From Helicobacter sp. MIT 00-7814 (lineage in GTDB: Bacteria; Campylobacterota; Campylobacteria; Campylobacterales; Helicobacteraceae): a stretch of 64,000 nucleotides of DNA. Positions within the stretch are counted from its first letter, which is position 1. Each line of letters starts with the position of its first letter. Both the position numbers and the translations under genes were made by a program. Where the stretch lies: the NCBI RefSeq assembly GCF_003364115.1, contig NZ_NXLL01000001.1, forward strand, positions 62,001-126,000. Direction: 5' to 3'. Under the pieces are notes generated by a model that had not been told where the DNA came from, did not search any database, and saw nothing but the letters and a program-made list of their open reading frames with translations. This document shows positions 1 to 6,884 of this stretch, one piece after another.

Positions 1-351
1 CCCGATAGCATCAAATCTCTGCGTATTTGAACTAAAATCAAGCAAAACCCTGCGTGTCGCGTTAGTCGCGCCAGCGCCGATAATCCAAATATTACTATTA
101 TCTAAACGCGTCCCGCTCGCGTAGTCAAAAACGCTATCTCCTGCAAATCGGAATCCCACGCCGAGATTCCCGGTGATATTACCAGCTGCAGCTTGGTTGT
201 AAAGATAGTAGCTTGTAGGGGAAGGCGCAGTGCCAATTGAAGGTGCAGGAAGTGGCGTGAGCTGGAAATTTGTCGCATTAAAATCATAAGCATTTAGCGC
301 GCTAAAAAGCGCAAATACGCACAATGCCTTAGTAAAATTCCTTCTTTTCAC
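1..351 (-). CDS. N-terminus of a secreted autotransporter-like protein (partial, runs off the window)
   Basis: The first 117 codons of an exported protein; the rest lies beyond base 1. The N-terminus MKRRNFTKALCVFALFSALNA is a typical Sec signal peptide with cleavage expected after about residue 20. The mature part is rich in N, T, S, G and short beta-strand-like segments (NITGNLGVGFRF, SNIWIIGAGATN), as in passenger domains of Helicobacter VacA-like autotransporters, but no diagnostic domain is complete here. I chose GTG at 351 because AAGGGA lies 6 bases upstream; an in-frame ATG at 357 sits directly against that Shine-Dalgarno and is less likely. Product class is an inference; an outer-membrane beta-barrel protein is the alternative. 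Confidence 0.6.
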   Translation of the reverse strand, partial: MKRRNFTKALCVFALFSALNAYDFNATNFQLTPLPAPSIGTAPSPTSYYLYNQAAAGNITGNLGVGFRFAGDSVFDYASGTRLDNSNIWIIGAGATNATRRVLLDFSSNTQRFDAIG

Positions 352-427
352 GCACATTCCCTTGTTTTGCAAATTTTCTCTTTGCTAAAGCAATGTGTAT
401 TCCATAAAATGGAATTAAGGAATTCAA

Positions 428-620
428 GTTACGCATTGAAAATGCGTAACCCTTACTCTCGCCCCTTGCGTGGTGAAAAAAAGCGGTGATTTAGCATTAG
501 CAGAAGTGCTAATGCCCGATTTTTTTCTAGCAAGGGAAATAGCGAGGCTCTCCCCCCGAGAGAAGAAAAGCGCGGAGCTTTTCTGGCGCGGGGGAGTGAG
601 GAGGGGGTAAACCCCTTTTT
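428..620. repeat. Cluster of four perfect stem-loops in a gene-free spacer
   Basis: Between dcd and the autotransporter there are 660 bases without a credible gene. This part holds four perfect inverted repeats in a row: arms 428-437/441-450 (10 bp, 3-base loop), 494-502/507-515 (9 bp, then seven T after a short CCGA), 564-571/577-584 (8 bp) and 604-607/612-615 (4 G/C pairs, then five T). The second and fourth resemble rho-independent terminators on the + strand. An 82-codon open frame on the minus strand crosses the whole set but looks like repeat-derived, low-complexity translation, so I do not call it a gene. Confidence 0.6.
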
Positions 621-690
621 CTTTTGCGTGAAAGATTCTAAGAAATTTGGGAATCTTGAGAAGTGAAAGCAAAGAGATTCTGAAAGATTA

Positions 691-760
691 TGTCATTGCG
701 AGCGCAAGCGAAGCAATCCATTATTTTAACTTTAGAATCTTGCAAGATTTTTGCAATGAC
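691..760. repeat. Palindromic repeat element ending in GTCATTGC/GCAATGAC
   Basis: Outer arms GTCATTGC (692-699) and GCAATGAC (753-760) are perfect. Inside are ATTGC/GCAAT arms around a GCGCAAGCGAAG segment and the perfect palindrome AATCTTGCAAGATT (736-749). The motif TTGCGAGCG...AAGCAATCC is of the kind found as dispersed intergenic repeats in many bacteria. Its GCGCAAGCGAAG stretch also occurs in the dispersed repeat copy at 45699-45770, and a degenerate copy of the GAAGCAATCCA end is seen at 18367-18390 on the other strand. It is nonautonomous and encodes nothing. Confidence 0.6.
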
Positions 761-897
761 TTAGATTCTACAAGATTCTAATTTTTTTAGAGTTTTCAGA
801 ATCTTGTTTATATTTTAATTCCTTTAAAAGATTCTATTTTTCAAAATCCTCTAATTTAACTCAATCCCACTTAGATTCTTAAGAGTTTCTTTTTGCA

Positions 898-959
898 GGG
901 GGACAAGGGGGCTTGAATTGCGAAGTCGCTCCCCTCCCCCTTATCAATCCCCCACCCCC
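898..959. other. G-run cluster (possible G-quadruplex on the minus strand) downstream of dcd
   Basis: On the minus strand, four runs of 4-5 G (complement of 931-934, 936-940, 949-953 and 955-959) are separated by 1, 8 and 1 bases. The + strand carries two further runs of five G at 898-902 and 907-911; the second, with its AA, pairs with 936-942 as a 7-bp hairpin stem. The cluster lies in the 3' region of the dcd transcript. Such G density is unusual in this AT-leaning sequence. Quadruplex formation is inference only. Confidence 0.4.
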
Positions 960-1018
960 GACAACGCTTTTTAATGGTGCGTGCCGCACACTGCATTTGG
1001 ATTCTAAATTGCAAAATT

Positions 1019-1591
1019 TTAAGATTCTAAAATCCTAGGCAATGTAATGCCGCGCTGTCCTTGGTATTTCCCGCCTCTGTCTTTGTAGCTCACTTCACAC
1101 ACACTATCACCTTGTAGGAATAGAACCTGCGCGATTCCCTCATTTGCATAAATTTTTGCCGGTAGTGGCGTGGTGTTGCTAATCTCAATGGTGATATGCC
1201 CCTCAAACTCCGGCTCAAAAGGCGTTACATTGACAATAATCCCACATCTCGCATAAGTGCTTTTCCCCAAACAAATCGCCAGCACATCGCGGGGCATTTT
1301 AAAATACTCAATGCTGTGCGCAAGCGCGAAAGAGTTTGGCGGGATAATGCAAAACTGCCCGTCCTTGACATTTTTCACCACGACATTTTCTTCTTTGAAG
1401 TTTTTTGGATCGACAAGCGCTGCGCCAATATTGCTAAAAATCATAAATTCCTCACCCACCCTAATATCATATCCATAGCTTGAAAGCCCGTAGCTTATAG
1501 TGTTTTTGCCGACTTGCTTTTCACAAAATGGCTCTATCATTTTATGCTTTAAGCTCATCTCTCTAATCCAGCTATCTGCTTTTAATCCCAT
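1019..1591 (-). CDS. dcd: dCTP deaminase
   Basis: Deaminates dCTP to dUTP, feeding dUMP/dTTP synthesis in the cytosol. The 190-residue length and motifs match the trimeric Dcd family: SSYGYDIR near residues 37-44 and the catalytic block GKSTYARCG, with S111 and R115, then E136 in ITIEIS, equivalent to the S111/R115/E138 set known in E. coli Dcd. It is divergent from accB. AAAGGAG stands 9 bases before the ATG and a TATAAT box lies at 1624-1629 on the same strand. The dcd-accB-accC arrangement is also found in H. pylori. Confidence 0.96.
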   Translation of the reverse strand: MGLKADSWIREMSLKHKMIEPFCEKQVGKNTISYGLSSYGYDIRVGEEFMIFSNIGAALVDPKNFKEENVVVKNVKDGQFCIIPPNSFALAHSIEYFKMPRDVLAICLGKSTYARCGIIVNVTPFEPEFEGHITIEISNTTPLPAKIYANEGIAQVLFLQGDSVCEVSYKDRGGKYQGQRGITLPRILES

Positions 1592-1610
1592 AACGACACA
1601 CTCCTTTAGT

Positions 1611-1629
1611 TATAATTTATGGTATTATA
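1611..1629. promoter_or_regulatory. Overlapping divergent promoters of accB (+) and dcd (-)
   Basis: TATAAT at 1611-1616 on the + strand is suitably placed for accB (leader about 65 bases), and ATTATA at 1624-1629 reads TATAAT on the minus strand for dcd (leader about 25 bases). The two -10 boxes are only 7 bases apart, so polymerase binding for one should exclude the other. No -35 hexamer is obvious, as is normal for the main Helicobacter sigma factor. Confidence 0.55.
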
Positions 1630-1688
1630 ACAAATTAAATTCTTTGGCTAGCCCAAACCACACCACTGATTACGAAAGGCAGGTTACT

Positions 1689-2165
1689 ATGAATCTACAA
1701 GAAATCAAAAAACTTATGGAGCTTTTTAGCAGTAGCGAAATCGCAAAACTCAATCTCAAAAATGGTGAATTTGAAATCAAACTAGAAAAATATGGCGCAA
1801 GTGTCGTTGCAAGCGCGCCTGTGGCAAGTATGCCGGTTATTAGCGCGCCAGCAGCACAAATTACACAAAACACAGAATCTACCCAAGCTCAAAGCGCGCC
1901 TACAGCAAGTGCGCCTGTGGCAAGCGGGGATTTTATCACTTCTCCAATGGTAGGGACATTCTACCGCTCACCAAGCCCGGGCGCTGCGCCGTATGTCAAT
2001 GTCGGCGATACAATTAAAAAAGGACAGACGATAGGCATTATCGAAGCGATGAAGATTATGAATGAGATTGAAGCGGAATGCGATTGTAAGATTCTCTCCA
2101 TTGAAGTTGATGACGCGACACCTGTGGAATTTAGCACAAACCTCGTGCGAATCCAAAAACTCTAA
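1689..2165 (+). CDS. accB: Biotin carboxyl carrier protein of acetyl-CoA carboxylase
   Basis: Carries the biotin that shuttles CO2 between biotin carboxylase and the carboxyltransferase in the first step of fatty acid synthesis. The 158-residue protein has an N-terminal helix region (MNLQEIKKLMELFSSSEI), an Ala/Pro-rich linker with repeated AP units at about residues 38-75, and a C-terminal biotinyl domain with EAMKIMNE; the biotinylated lysine is about K122. I start at the ATG at 1689, which gives the usual AccB N-terminus, rather than an upstream in-frame codon that overlaps dcd. The accC gene follows 44 bases later in the same direction, forming the usual accBC pair. Confidence 0.96.
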   Translation: MNLQEIKKLMELFSSSEIAKLNLKNGEFEIKLEKYGASVVASAPVASMPVISAPAAQITQNTESTQAQSAPTASAPVASGDFITSPMVGTFYRSPSPGAAPYVNVGDTIKKGQTIGIIEAMKIMNEIEAECDCKILSIEVDDATPVEFSTNLVRIQKL

Positions 2166-2209
2166 GCGCCAAGCTTAGGGATTTATGGACTTTGGGACAA
2201 GGGGTAAAA

Positions 2210-3574
2210 ATGAAAACAAAAAAACTCAGTAAGATTCTCATCGCTAACCGCGGAGAAATAGCCCTGCGCGCGATAAGGACAATCCAAGAGATGGGCAAGC
2301 AGGCTATTGCGATTTATTCTACTGCGGACAAAAACACCTACTATCTTGATGTGGCTGACGCTAAAGTGTGCGTAGGCGCGGAAAAATCCTCTCAAAGCTA
2401 CCTTAACATTCCGGCTATTATGAGTGCGGCGGAGCTTTTTGGCGCGGACGCGATTTTCCCTGGATATGGATTTTTGAGTGAAAATCAAAACTTTGTAGAA
2501 ATCTGCGCACATCACAATATCGAGTTTATCGGACCTACGGCAGAAGTGATGGTATTAATGAGTGATAAATCTAAGGCAAAAGATGTGATGAAAGAAGCAG
2601 GCGTGCCGGTGATTATGGGAAGTGATGGCGCGCTAAAGGACTTTAAAGAAGCGCAAAAAATCGCTGAAGAAATCGGCTATCCTGTGATTCTCAAAGCTGC
2701 AGCAGGTGGGGGCGGACGCGGAATGCGCGTGGTGGAAAAGCCAGAAGTGCTTAAAAATCTCTATCTCGCAGCAGAATCTGAAGCGCTGAGCGCCTTTGGC
2801 GATGGCACGATTTATATGGAAAAATTTATCCGCAATCCAAAGCATATCGAAGTGCAGATTCTAGCTGATAAACATGGAAATGTCCTACATATAGGAGAGC
2901 GCGACTGCTCGGCGCAAAGACGCCAGCAAAAGCTCATCGAAGAATCCCCAGCAGTCGTACTAAGCGAGAGTGTGCGCAAAAAGCTTCTTGATACTGCTGT
3001 CAAAGCTGCAAAGCACATTGGTTATGTAGGTGCGGGGACTTTTGAATTTTTGCTTGATGCAAATTATAAAGATTTTTATTTTATGGAGATGAACACGCGC
3101 TTGCAAGTGGAGCACTGCGTGAGTGAGATGGTGAGCGGGCTTGATTTGGTGGAGTGGATGATACGCATAGCCGAGGGCGAAAAGCTTCCTAGTCAGGATT
3201 CTATCACTTTCAAAGGGCATTCTATCGAATGTCGTATCACAGCCGAAGATCCGCAAAAATTCTACCCATGCCCGGGCAAAATCACAAGGTGGATTAGCCC
3301 CGGTGGCGCGAATGTGCGCCTTGATAGCCATGCGTATGCGGGCTACACCGTGCCTATGCATTATGATTCTATGATTGGCAAACTCATTGTTTGGGGCAAG
3401 GATAGAGACGAGGCGATAAGGCGCATGCACCGCGCGCTTAGGGAGTTTTGCATTGAGGGCATTAAGACGACTATTCCTTTTCATATTAAAATGATGGAAA
3501 ATAGCGACTTCCACCAAAGCAAGATTCACACAAAATACCTCGAGCAGACTTTTTTACCGCAAAATGAAGGCTAA
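2210..3574 (+). CDS. accC: Biotin carboxylase of acetyl-CoA carboxylase
   Basis: ATP-dependent carboxylation of the biotin on AccB. The 454 residues are the normal family length. Visible are the N-terminal KILIANRGEIALRAIR, the ATP-grasp glycine loop KAAAGGGGRGMRVV at about residues 158-171, the catalytic region FMEMNTRLQVEH near 282-293, and the C-terminal biotin carboxylase domain. ATG at 2210 is chosen because AAGGGG lies 5-6 bases before it; an in-frame TTG at 2192 has no such signal. It is cotranscribed with accB. Confidence 0.97.
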   Translation: MKTKKLSKILIANRGEIALRAIRTIQEMGKQAIAIYSTADKNTYYLDVADAKVCVGAEKSSQSYLNIPAIMSAAELFGADAIFPGYGFLSENQNFVEICAHHNIEFIGPTAEVMVLMSDKSKAKDVMKEAGVPVIMGSDGALKDFKEAQKIAEEIGYPVILKAAAGGGGRGMRVVEKPEVLKNLYLAAESEALSAFGDGTIYMEKFIRNPKHIEVQILADKHGNVLHIGERDCSAQRRQQKLIEESPAVVLSESVRKKLLDTAVKAAKHIGYVGAGTFEFLLDANYKDFYFMEMNTRLQVEHCVSEMVSGLDLVEWMIRIAEGEKLPSQDSITFKGHSIECRITAEDPQKFYPCPGKITRWISPGGANVRLDSHAYAGYTVPMHYDSMIGKLIVWGKDRDEAIRRMHRALREFCIEGIKTTIPFHIKMMENSDFHQSKIHTKYLEQTFLPQNEG

Positions 3575-3629
3575 ATTGCGGTGATTGGCGCTTTTTAGGG
3601 GAAATTTATTTTAAGGAGGCTTTAAGGTT

Positions 3630-4301
3630 ATGAAAATATCAAACTTGCAAGCTAGGGATTCTTCAAACATTGCTTTGCAAAAGGCAAACACACAAGGGCT
3701 AAAATCCTCTGCAAAGACAAAAGAAGCCCAAAGCACGAAAACAGCGAGCTTAGGAAACCTTAAAAATGAAAATATCAAAGAAACCAACTTAAATATTGGC
3801 AAATTGCAAGTTTTACAAAAATCCCTAGATTCCCTTGAAAGCCCCTTGCGTAAGGCGCAAAAAGCACTTAGCACAGATTCCAAAGAGCAAATCGCTGAAG
3901 CGCGCGAGCAGGCGGAGAAAATCATCAAATCAAGTACTTTCAATGGGCAAAAAGTCTTTGGCGTGAGCGTGAAAGATTCTAAAAATAATGTCGTGCTAGA
4001 GCCCGTGGTGGTGGATACTTCATTTATTAGCGCGGATAAACGCGAGCTTGAAATTTTTAGCAAAAACATTCAAGAATCTAAAGCGCAGGTAAAAGAGGCG
4101 CTAAGCGCGCTTTCAAAAGATGCACAAGAAAATATCCAAACGCTTAGCAAAGTAAAGAATCTACCAGAGAAAGACACAATAACAAATGAGCAAGATTCTG
4201 GCAAAATCGCTAGTTTTTTCAAAAAATTTGGCGACTTTTTGCGTGGCGCGCAAGCAAGTCAAAAAGTCGATAGCGAACGCGTCTCGCAGCTTTTGACATA
4301 A
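3630..4301 (+). CDS. Conserved small protein with a flagellin-like segment, between accC and pseC
   Basis: The 223-residue product is highly charged, lacks a signal peptide and is mostly predicted helical, with long Q/K/S/A-rich stretches. The piece EQIAEAREQAEKIIKSSTFNGQ, at about residues 89-110, strongly resembles the helix-plus-FNG motif of the flagellin D1 domain, where FNG.KLL follows an amphipathic helix. Cysteine is absent, as in flagellar axial proteins. H. pylori also has a small gene between accC and the pseC homologue. pseC makes the sugar of flagellin glycosylation, so a flagellar link is reasonable but unproven. A strong AAGGAGG precedes the ATG by 10 bases. Confidence 0.75.
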   Translation: MKISNLQARDSSNIALQKANTQGLKSSAKTKEAQSTKTASLGNLKNENIKETNLNIGKLQVLQKSLDSLESPLRKAQKALSTDSKEQIAEAREQAEKIIKSSTFNGQKVFGVSVKDSKNNVVLEPVVVDTSFISADKRELEIFSKNIQESKAQVKEALSALSKDAQENIQTLSKVKNLPEKDTITNEQDSGKIASFFKKFGDFLRGAQASQKVDSERVSQLLT

Positions 4302-4378
4302 AGGCAAACGCCAAATGTGGCATAGAAACAAGACTTTGTTTATAGAATCTTTTAAACTTCTTACATTAAAAAAGGCAG

Positions 4379-4441
4379 AGTATGTGCGCGAAAGCGCAGG
4401 CGAAACGAAGCTGAAGCGGAGCTTATAAGAGCTTTGCTCTT
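4379..4441 (+). repeat. Dispersed repeat, copy A (18-base core 4379-4396)
   Basis: The core AGTATGTGCGCGAAAGCG folds as TGCGC-GAAA-GCGCA (4385-4398), a 5-bp stem closed by a GNRA-type loop. It is followed by a GAAGC...GCGGAGCTT segment and a perfect AAGAGC-TTT-GCTCTT hairpin (4427-4441). The same 18-base core, with one changed base, is found on the minus strand at 18277-18294 and 45747-45764. This copy lies in the 170-base spacer upstream of pseC. Confidence 0.75.
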
Positions 4442-4471
4442 GCAAGTGTCATAAAAAGGAATAGAGTCGCT

Positions 4472-5623
4472 ATGCCTAACTTTTACCCCTACAGCACACA
4501 GCTTATTGATGAATCTGACAAAAAAGCTTTGCTTAGTGCGCTTGAAAGCACACATTTGACGCAAGGGCAAAGGGTTGTGGAGTTTGAAAAAGCTTTAGCA
4601 GAGTTTTGCGGGGTGAAATACGCGCTTTGTCTCAATTCCGCTACTTCCGCACTGTATGTGGTTTATCATTGGTTTAAAGCACAAAATCCAGATTCTCAAA
4701 TCTATGCCATCACTACGCCCATTAGCTTTGTAGCAACTTGCAATATGATGCTTGTAAATGGCATTACACCGCTATTTGCGGAGGTTTTGCCAAATGGGAA
4801 TATTAATCCAAAAAGCGTGCGTGAGATTCTCAACACTCACAAAAACAAAGAATCTATCAAATTACTTGTAAGCGTGGATTACGCGGGCTTAAGCGTGGAA
4901 TGCGAGGAATTAGAAAAAATAGCGCAAGAATTTAATTTGCTGTGGATTTCTGATAGCTCGCATGCTTTTGGCGCAAGCTATAAGAGCGCAAAAATTGGCT
5001 CACTAGCGCATGCAAGCATTTTTAGCTTCCATGCTATTAAGCCTATCACAACTGCTGAAGGTGGCGCACTGCTGACAAATGATGAAAGCCTTTATGCACA
5101 CGCACAAGCCATTTTGAGCCATGGCATCATCAAAGGTAGGGCGTGGAATTATGATTGTATCGACATTGGGTTTAATTTCCGAATGAATGAGCTAAGCGCG
5201 GCGCTTGGGCTTTCACAATTGCCAAAAATTGAGCACTTTATTTCTGCGCGCGAAGAAATCGCAAGATTCTATGATGAAACTTTTGCCAAAAATCCCTATT
5301 TTAGCACCATTGCACGCCCTTCGTATATGCAAAGCAGCCATCATCTTTACCCGATTTTACTTTTCCCAAACCTGTGGTGCGCTAAGGAAGATATTTTTAA
5401 CGCCCTTTTAGCGCGAGGTATCGGCGCGCAGGTGCATTATAAGCCTATTTATCAATTTAGTTTGTATAAAAAACTTTTTGGCGAAATGCGCGTTGAAAGC
5501 GCAGAATCTTTCTATCTTTCCGAGCTTTCAATCCCTTGCGCGCAAAATATGGGCTTAAAAGATGCTAAAGAAGTGGCGCGCATTCTCCTAGAGGTATTAG
5601 AATCTAGCGCATGCGCGAGATAA
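4472..5623 (+). CDS. pseC: UDP-4-amino-4,6-dideoxy-N-acetyl-beta-L-altrosamine transaminase (pseudaminic acid pathway)
   Basis: A PLP-dependent sugar aminotransferase of the DegT/DnrJ/EryC1 family that makes the 4-amino sugar precursor of pseudaminic acid, used to glycosylate flagellin. The 383 residues carry the expected LNSATSALY near 54-62, SDSSHAFGASY near 160-170 and the PLP-binding lysine K190 in ASIFSFHAIKP, followed by TTAEGGAL. The order after accC matches the H. pylori locus containing the pseC homologue HP0366. Another sugar aminotransferase of the same family cannot be excluded by motif alone, but length and context favour PseC. Confidence 0.9.
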   Translation: MPNFYPYSTQLIDESDKKALLSALESTHLTQGQRVVEFEKALAEFCGVKYALCLNSATSALYVVYHWFKAQNPDSQIYAITTPISFVATCNMMLVNGITPLFAEVLPNGNINPKSVREILNTHKNKESIKLLVSVDYAGLSVECEELEKIAQEFNLLWISDSSHAFGASYKSAKIGSLAHASIFSFHAIKPITTAEGGALLTNDESLYAHAQAILSHGIIKGRAWNYDCIDIGFNFRMNELSAALGLSQLPKIEHFISAREEIARFYDETFAKNPYFSTIARPSYMQSSHHLYPILLFPNLWCAKEDIFNALLARGIGAQVHYKPIYQFSLYKKLFGEMRVESAESFYLSELSIPCAQNMGLKDAKEVARILLEVLESSACAR

Positions 5624-5657
5624 AGTAAGACAAAATGAAACTTAAAAGGTTTTAAAA

Positions 5658-6533
5658 ATGAAAAAAATTTTTCGCTTAATTTATTTAGCAAGCTTTTTTT
5701 GCCTGCCGCAAGGCTTTGGCGCGGAATGCTATGAAAATGCGGATTTTTATTTTAAGGTTGAGACAAATTGCAATGAAGAGCTTTGTAACACTACGCTCAT
5801 GCTGCTTGATAAGAAAAAGCCAAATTCTTTTTTGCTGCTAGATTCTCAAGTCGGGGAGAAAAACACTACTTTTACGGGCGAAAATGCGACTTACATTTTG
5901 GAGCAAAAGGCGTTGTATATGCTAGATTCTCAAAATATTACAGAATCTAGCACGCAAGAAAACGCGCAAGGAGCACAAAAAATACAAGAGACAAAAGATT
6001 CTCAACCGCAAGATTTGGCAGATTTTAAATCCCTCGCACAAAGCGCGCCTAATGCAGAAAATCCCATCTCAAAAGCAAAAAAGCTAGATTCTATTGCGTG
6101 CGTGTATGCTGATGGGCTTAGTTTTAATGCGTTTTGGCAGGATTTAGGCAAGGGGCAGTATCAATTTATCAAGCAAAAAACGCAAAATAATAGCGATGGC
6201 ACGGACAAAGAGGGGGATTTTTTTAGCATTTATCAAAATGGAGACAAGCTCACTTTTGAATCGCTAGAACTTCGCATTGATAGCAGTGGCGCGGAAAGTC
6301 AAAGTCGCATTACGCAAGATTTTTTGCTTAAGCCTTTAAGTAAAAATCAAGCCTACATCACTTCCTTGCAAAACAAAGCTTGCGGTGTGCTGGTGGAGAA
6401 AAAAGAAGATGAAAATGGTGCGCAGATTCTCAAAGTTGGCTCATTTGCAAATAAAAGCGTGTGCGATTTTCTACGCAAGCCAAATGGGGAATATCTCATT
6501 ACTGAAACCTACACCAAAAAAGCTCAAAATTAA
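5658..6533 (+). CDS. Exported cysteine-paired protein of unknown function
   Basis: I do not recognise this family. The 291-residue product starts with a clear signal peptide (MKKIFRLIYLASFFCLPQGFGA, cleavage near residue 22). The mature part contains six cysteines (in ECYE, TNCNE, LCNT, ACVY, ACGV and VCDF), which would allow three disulfides in the periplasm. The middle third (about residues 95-140) is a disordered Q/S/N-rich linker, separating an N-terminal segment rich in strands from a C-terminal one. It follows pseC by 34 bases on the same strand and may be read through from it; a 350-base spacer separates it from napA. Confidence 0.75.
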   Translation: MKKIFRLIYLASFFCLPQGFGAECYENADFYFKVETNCNEELCNTTLMLLDKKKPNSFLLLDSQVGEKNTTFTGENATYILEQKALYMLDSQNITESSTQENAQGAQKIQETKDSQPQDLADFKSLAQSAPNAENPISKAKKLDSIACVYADGLSFNAFWQDLGKGQYQFIKQKTQNNSDGTDKEGDFFSIYQNGDKLTFESLELRIDSSGAESQSRITQDFLLKPLSKNQAYITSLQNKACGVLVEKKEDENGAQILKVGSFANKSVCDFLRKPNGEYLITETYTKKAQN

Positions 6534-6884
6534 GCCCTCTTCTTCCACCTTGCAAAAATCGCAAAACTGCGATTGTATCTCATTATCCGCCACTTTTATA
6601 AAACTTTTTTAGAAAAATACTTCCCTTTTGTGTAAATTTGTAGCGTTTTGCTTTAAAAATGAGAATCTCGCATTAAATAGCCCCAAAACGCCTTGTGTTG
6701 GGATTGATACCCTATTTTTAAACGAAAAGTAAATATATATAAAAAATAATATATATTTACTTACAGCACGCGCAAGAGTAGAATTATCACCGAATCCACA
6801 AATCCCGCGATTCAATGGAAGGAGGTTTTGCGTTACAAGCAAAAAAGCATTACAATCTTAAGAACTAAACAAGGGGGAAACAAT
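6534..6884 (+). promoter_or_regulatory. napA upstream region with a perfect 14-bp inverted repeat
   Basis: This 351-base spacer has no gene. At 6727-6762 the arms AAGTAAATATATAT and ATATATATTTACTT are perfect reverse complements around an 8-base A-rich loop. A possible -10 box TACAAT (6851-6856) and another TAGAAT (6779-6784) lie downstream, so the palindrome sits where an upstream activator or repressor would bind. A weaker stem (CCCAA/TTGGG) is at 6682-6702. The palindrome could instead terminate transcription from the gene upstream, though it is nearly all A/T and lacks a T tract. Confidence 0.5.

Noticed and set aside
551-615. Runs of C or G as possible phase-variable tracts
   Set aside because: The longest is six bases and none lies in a start region or coding sequence where slippage would switch a gene.
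424-672. An 82-codon minus-strand open frame in the first long spacer
   Set aside because: It runs through four perfect hairpins, is low in complexity and has no ribosome site; it reads as translation of a repeat, not a gene.
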